NCBI RefSeq assembly: GCF_021729135.1
Contig: NZ_JAJTWW010000004.1
Location: 336,602-400,601, forward strand
Source: Brevibacterium daeguense
GTDB lineage: Bacteria; Actinomycetota; Actinomycetes; Actinomycetales; Brevibacteriaceae
Direction: 5' to 3'
Length of the DNA: 64,000 bases
The translations under genes were made by a program, and so were the position numbers. The notes below the pieces were generated by a model. The model did no database searches. It had not been told where the DNA came from and worked only from the letters and a program-made list of their open reading frames with translations. Shown one piece after another: positions 60,714-64,000 of this stretch (position 1 is the stretch's first letter; each line of letters begins with the position of its first letter).

Positions 60714-61943
60714 ATGAAGAAGTCTCTGGTCCTGGCGCCCGCCGTCGCACTCGCCATCGTTGGTCTCGGAGCACCGGCGATCGCGGTGACTCCCGCGCAC
60801 ACGACTGCCGCCGCAGCGCCGAGTTCGACCTCCTCGGAATGGGTCCGCGTCAGCGCTTCGCTGCCCGACCCGCTCACCACCGCCGACGTCAAGGACGGCC
60901 TGGAGGTCACCGTCAAGACCCGCGCCGGTGCCCCGGTGTCGCTGTCCACGGTCCGCGTCGTCACGGCCGAGGGCCACCTCATGAATCTCTCGACCGCAGA
61001 CCGCGAGAAGTACTCGGGGACGGCCGACGAGACGGGAACCTACACGGTCACGATCTCTCCCGACGATGTCTTCAACTACGGCAGCTCCACGTACAAGCCG
61101 GAGAACTGGATCACGGTCGCCGAGCTCGAGGAGGGTGACAACGTCACCGTCGGCATCGAAACCAGCGCCAACAATCCGACGGACAAGTACCAGGTCGAGG
61201 CGAAGGTCGTCGCAGCCGAGGAGCCCGAGGAGCCGGCGGAGCCGGTCTTCCCGAAGGTCACCACCTCCGACATCACCTACACCGAGGGCGACGACGAGGG
61301 CACCATCACCATCTCCGGCACCGCCACGCCCGAGGCGGAGGTCACCTTCACCCAGTTCGCGATCATGACCACCTCCGGACACACCTACTACATCAAGTCC
61401 GACATCCCCGAGGTGATCGCGGACGAGAACGGCGAGTGGACCCTCGAGCTGCCGCTGTCGACCACCTTCGGCGCCCAGTACCGCGACGACGTCTTCCGCC
61501 AGCTGTCCAACACCGACGACACCCTCGACGAGGTCGTCACCGGTGACACACTGTCGATCATTGTCAGCGCGGCAGGGAAGGGCGGCAGCAAGTTCATCTC
61601 CCTCACGGTCGAAGACGCACCCGAAGAACCCGAGGCGCCCGCTGAGGACGTCGTCATCGAGGCTCCGGAGGAGATCACCAGGGAGGACCTCACGGAGGGC
61701 TTCGAGGTCTCGGGGACGAACGCGACCGGCGAGCACATCACGGTCTCCGTCCACCCGACGGAGGACGACAGCAAGCCCACGACCTTCCGCTTTCCCGGCG
61801 ACAAGACGGAGTGGGCGAAGACGTACCAGAACATCAAGAACACCGAGGGCCTGGAAGCCGGCGACACCCTGACCGTCGAGGTCCGGAACGCGAAGGGCGA
61901 CACCTCGGTCATCGCGACCGAGACGATCACCGTCGTCGAGTGA
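60714..61943 (+). CDS. Secreted acidic protein with repeated beta-sandwich-like modules
   Basis: 409 residues. A signal peptide is clear: MKKSLVLAPAVALAIVGLG followed by an Ala-x-Ala cleavage region near residue 25. The mature protein is strongly acidic and Thr/Val/Glu-rich. It seems to consist of three modules of about 90-120 residues (strands such as LEVTVKTRAGAPVSLSTVRV, EGTITISGTATPEAEVTFTQ, EGFEVSGTNATGEHITVSV) joined by Pro/Glu linkers. No sorting signal, membrane anchor or enzyme motif is seen. Ig-like fold is a guess. AAGGGGA before the ATG gives the start. Confidence 0.75.
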   Translation: MKKSLVLAPAVALAIVGLGAPAIAVTPAHTTAAAAPSSTSSEWVRVSASLPDPLTTADVKDGLEVTVKTRAGAPVSLSTVRVVTAEGHLMNLSTADREKYSGTADETGTYTVTISPDDVFNYGSSTYKPENWITVAELEEGDNVTVGIETSANNPTDKYQVEAKVVAAEEPEEPAEPVFPKVTTSDITYTEGDDEGTITISGTATPEAEVTFTQFAIMTTSGHTYYIKSDIPEVIADENGEWTLELPLSTTFGAQYRDDVFRQLSNTDDTLDEVVTGDTLSIIVSAAGKGGSKFISLTVEDAPEEPEAPAEDVVIEAPEEITREDLTEGFEVSGTNATGEHITVSVHPTEDDSKPTTFRFPGDKTEWAKTYQNIKNTEGLEAGDTLTVEVRNAKGDTSVIATETITVVE

Positions 61944-61971
61944 CCGCTCTCTGAGTCACAGGTTGCCGCTC

Positions 61972-62005
61972 GCAGGTGCCCGGGCCGATCGGCCCGGGCA
62001 CCTGC
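61972..62005. terminator. Long hairpin between convergent genes, bidirectional terminator
   Basis: GCAGGTGCCCGGGCC (61972-61986), GATC, GGCCCGGGCACCTGC (61991-62005): a perfect 15-bp stem. It lies between the stop codons of the secreted protein and the convergent multicopper oxidase (62017). No long T-run follows. Confidence 0.8.
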
Positions 62006-62016
62006 CGCCTCGAAGA

Positions 62017-63495
62017 TCAGCGGGCGCGGACTGTTCCCATCATGCCCAGGTCCTCGTGATCGAGGATGTGGCAGTGAAAGACGCTGCGCCCGGTGAAATC
62101 GTCGAATGCGATGAGAACCTTCACCTCACCGAAGGCCGGGACGTTCACGACGTCCTGCCACCGCGGTTCGGCGACGGTGCGGCCGCCTTCTTCGACGATC
62201 TGCATGGGCCACACGTGCAGATGCACGGGATGGTCCATGGGGCTGGAGTTGGTCAGCGTCCATTCCTCGACGGCTCCGCCGGCAACATCGGCATCGATCC
62301 GGTCGGGATCGAACTCCTGCCCGTTGATCGTGAAGGCCATCATCCCGGGTCCTCCGCCCGGCCCCATGCGGCCCCCGCCCATCGCCATCCCGAAGTCCAG
62401 CCGGCGGCGGCCCTCCACCGGCTCTCCCCGCAGATCTCGCGGCGCAGGGGCGGCGGGCACCGGCGGAAGCGCGTCCACCGGGGATCCCGTCACCTGAAAC
62501 GTCAGCAGCTCCACCGGCGCGGAAGCACCCGGACGGCTCCCGTTCATCATTCCCCCGCCCATCATTCCGTCCATGCCGCCCCGATCAACCGGGAGCGCTG
62601 CGAGGGTGTGTGAGCCTTCCTGCCCCTCGACGAGCAGCTCGACCCGGTTGCCCGGGAGGACCACCACCTCGGGGACCTCTCGGGGCACGGCCAGTCTGCC
62701 GAGATCGAGGCTGAGCAGCTGCATGGATTGACCGTTCAGCTGCAACCGCAGGAACCGAGAGGTGCACGCGTTGATGACCCGCCACCGCTCCCGCTCCCCC
62801 GGAGCCGCCGCCAGCCGTGGCCGCACCTGCCCGTTGACAACCACCAGTTCGCCCTCTCGGCCCATCATCTGCTCCATCAGATCGGGCGAGGCCAGGTTCC
62901 CGGACGAGTCCACGGTGAGGTCGGAGACGACGAGAACTCGCTCCCGGGTGACGGGAATCGATTCCAGATCCGCGACCACGATCGCACCGAACAAGCCGGC
63001 CGCGAGCTGATCGGCGACGTACCCGTGGCGATGTGGGTGATACCAGTACGTGCCAGGCGGGTGATCGGCCGGCAGCGTGAACTCATAGGCAAAGGTCTGG
63101 CCCGGATCGACGCTGATGAAAGGGTTGTCGCCGTTGTCCTCCGGGGACACATGCAGGCCGTGGACGTGCAGGTTCGTCGGAGCGTCCAGCGAATTGCGCA
63201 GCCGCACCCGGACCGTGTCCCCCGGCGCCACCCGCAGGGTCGGCCCCGGAACCGAACCGTTGAACGCCAGCATGGATACCTCGCGGTCGCCGATCCGGAT
63301 CCGTTCCGGTGCGGTCTCCAGATCGAGCTCCAGCAGCCCGTCGTGACTGGTGAACTCCTCCGGCTCGGCCAGTTCGTCCCCCTCACCGCTCGTGAAGCGA
63401 CGCCCCGAGGTCCACCAGAGCCCGGCTCCGCCGACGACCGCGGCAGCGCCTCCAAGTGCCAGGGCCAGCAGCTGCCTGCGGCTGACCCGTGTCAC
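62017..63495 (-). CDS. Multicopper oxidase, Tat-exported
   Basis: 492 residues. The N-terminus RVSRRQLLALALGGAAAV is a twin-arginine signal. Copper ligands are all seen: HVHGLHVSPE, TYWYHPHRHGYVADQ, HPVHLHVWPMQIV and HCHILDHEDLGMM (type 1 site with axial Met). A Met-rich stretch (GGMDGMMGGGMMN and the MGGGRMGPGGGPGMM region) resembles the Met-rich insert of CueO-like cuprous oxidases, so copper detoxification is a plausible role. The GTG start overlaps the stop of the SHOCT gene upstream (GTGA). Operon of at least two genes. Confidence 0.93.
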   Translation of the reverse strand: MTRVSRRQLLALALGGAAAVVGGAGLWWTSGRRFTSGEGDELAEPEEFTSHDGLLELDLETAPERIRIGDREVSMLAFNGSVPGPTLRVAPGDTVRVRLRNSLDAPTNLHVHGLHVSPEDNGDNPFISVDPGQTFAYEFTLPADHPPGTYWYHPHRHGYVADQLAAGLFGAIVVADLESIPVTRERVLVVSDLTVDSSGNLASPDLMEQMMGREGELVVVNGQVRPRLAAAPGERERWRVINACTSRFLRLQLNGQSMQLLSLDLGRLAVPREVPEVVVLPGNRVELLVEGQEGSHTLAALPVDRGGMDGMMGGGMMNGSRPGASAPVELLTFQVTGSPVDALPPVPAAPAPRDLRGEPVEGRRRLDFGMAMGGGRMGPGGGPGMMAFTINGQEFDPDRIDADVAGGAVEEWTLTNSSPMDHPVHLHVWPMQIVEEGGRTVAEPRWQDVVNVPAFGEVKVLIAFDDFTGRSVFHCHILDHEDLGMMGTVRAR

Positions 63496-63755
63496 GGTCC
63501 GCTGTCTTCCAGCGTCCGCAGGCGCTCCCGGTACTCCTCCGTGCTCAGCTCCCCGCGAGCGTAGCGCTCAGCGAGAATCTCCCGGGCGCGGGCACCGGAT
63601 GCAACCGCGCCCTGGTAGCCGCCGCGCGGCGCGTTCCCGGGCCGGCCGGCGAGCAGCTGCACCAGCACCACCACCAGCACGATCACGCCGATGAGCAGCA
63701 GCACCCCGAAAACCCAGATCCACCACATCCCGCCAGTGCCCATGCCGTACATCAT
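63492..63755 (-). CDS. SHOCT-domain membrane protein
   Basis: 87 residues: Met/Trp/Gly-rich start, one membrane helix (WVFGVLLLIGVIVLVVVLVQ) and the C-terminal SHOCT motif AREILAERYARGELSTEEYR. Such proteins often accompany copper and multicopper oxidase genes. Co-transcribed with the oxidase through a GTGA overlap. The 245 bp before it, up to the window end, show no gene I can support. Confidence 0.88.
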   Translation of the reverse strand: MMYGMGTGGMWWIWVFGVLLLIGVIVLVVVLVQLLAGRPGNAPRGGYQGAVASGARAREILAERYARGELSTEEYRERLRTLEDSGP

Positions 63756-63988
63756 TGCCGCATTCCTCTCCGCAACACTGCTCGACGGGGCGCCCTGAGG
63801 CGCATCTCCTCATGCACCGAGTCCACCGGCCTGGGTTGCGCGCAGTTCTGGCCTTCATTGTCTCTCTGCCCGGAGGACGAATCGACCGATCGGGTTGAAG
63901 ATTCGACGAAGAATTGCACGCCCGCATTCCGTCTGGCCGGCCTGCGGTCCGAAATCAGACGAGCCGAAGCGGCGGCACTCACAGAGGT

Positions 63989-64000
63989 GGGGGGGGGGGG
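63989..64000. other. Run of 12 G at the window end
   Basis: The sequence ends in an unbroken G run directly after CACAGAGGT. This looks like a read-end artefact at a contig edge rather than biology. Confidence 0.6.

Overview
The window is 64 kb of high-GC DNA, with short intergenic gaps, many GTG starts and stop/start overlaps of the ATGA/GTGA type. Three proteins of the mycothiol-dependent maleylpyruvate isomerase/DinB type, a DUF222-HNH protein, PadR-HAAS and SRPBCC-ArsR pairs and a rifampicin monooxygenase point to an actinobacterium. Brevibacteriaceae or a related family is my guess, not a demonstrated assignment. The last 12 bases are a pure G run, so the window probably ends at a contig end.

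Layout. 0-11.3 kb: small metabolic and stress genes, each with its own regulator. These are a VOC protein behind a MerR-type operator, an ornithine cyclodeaminase-family gene divergent from an AtoE-like short-chain fatty acid transporter, a SUMF1-domain protein, a hydrolase, a membrane protein + XRE + MDR oxidoreductase operon, an OhrR-like MarR repressor, YCII and SDR proteins, and an SRPBCC-ArsR operon. 11.7-20.7 kb: a large SWIM-SNF2 helicase, an MFS exporter, a DUF421 protein, a patatin, and a PadR-HAAS pair. 20.8-26.8 kb: a mobile-element region with a truncated IS110 copy, a membrane protein/winged-helix operon, an FAD monooxygenase and a complete but frameshifted IS1380 element. It is bounded by an exact 18-bp direct repeat. 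26.8-35.5 kb: an AraC regulator, two tandem class A penicillin-binding proteins, a DUF222-HNH protein and an Rv2578c-type radical SAM protein. 35.7-49.7 kb: an ion channel and nucleoside hydrolase (divergent), a LuxR / LLM monooxygenase / flavin reductase group, MFS exporters, an acyl-CoA synthetase, an RlmA-type methyltransferase, Lrp with a divergent leader-peptide/small-membrane-protein unit, and Hsp20. 49.8-64 kb: a FluC pair, a BrkB-type membrane protein, rox, a methyltransferase, an acyl-CoA synthetase, AlkD-like, DUF1801 and small membrane proteins, a DUF2127-CDF fusion, an AhpD-like protein, GNAT, a secreted protein, and a SHOCT/multicopper oxidase operon.

Regulation visible in the sequence. 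The rox gene is preceded by a 19-bp inverted repeat that matches, as I recall it, the rifamycin-associated element. Two operons (hsp20, and a 52-residue protein coupled to the DUF2127-CDF fusion) share a promoter form GGAAT-N18-GTTC, the SigH/SigR type for thiol and heat stress. Inverted-repeat operators stand before the XRE, ArsR, MarR, PadR, Lrp and VOC transcription units.

A second theme is short tandem repeats private to each locus. At more than a dozen places a unit of 11-39 bp is repeated 2-8 times. Where the array lies inside a gene the unit is a multiple of three (12, 15, 18, 21, 33 or 39 bp) and forms a low-complexity linker or tail; outside genes 11, about 22 and 35 bp also occur.
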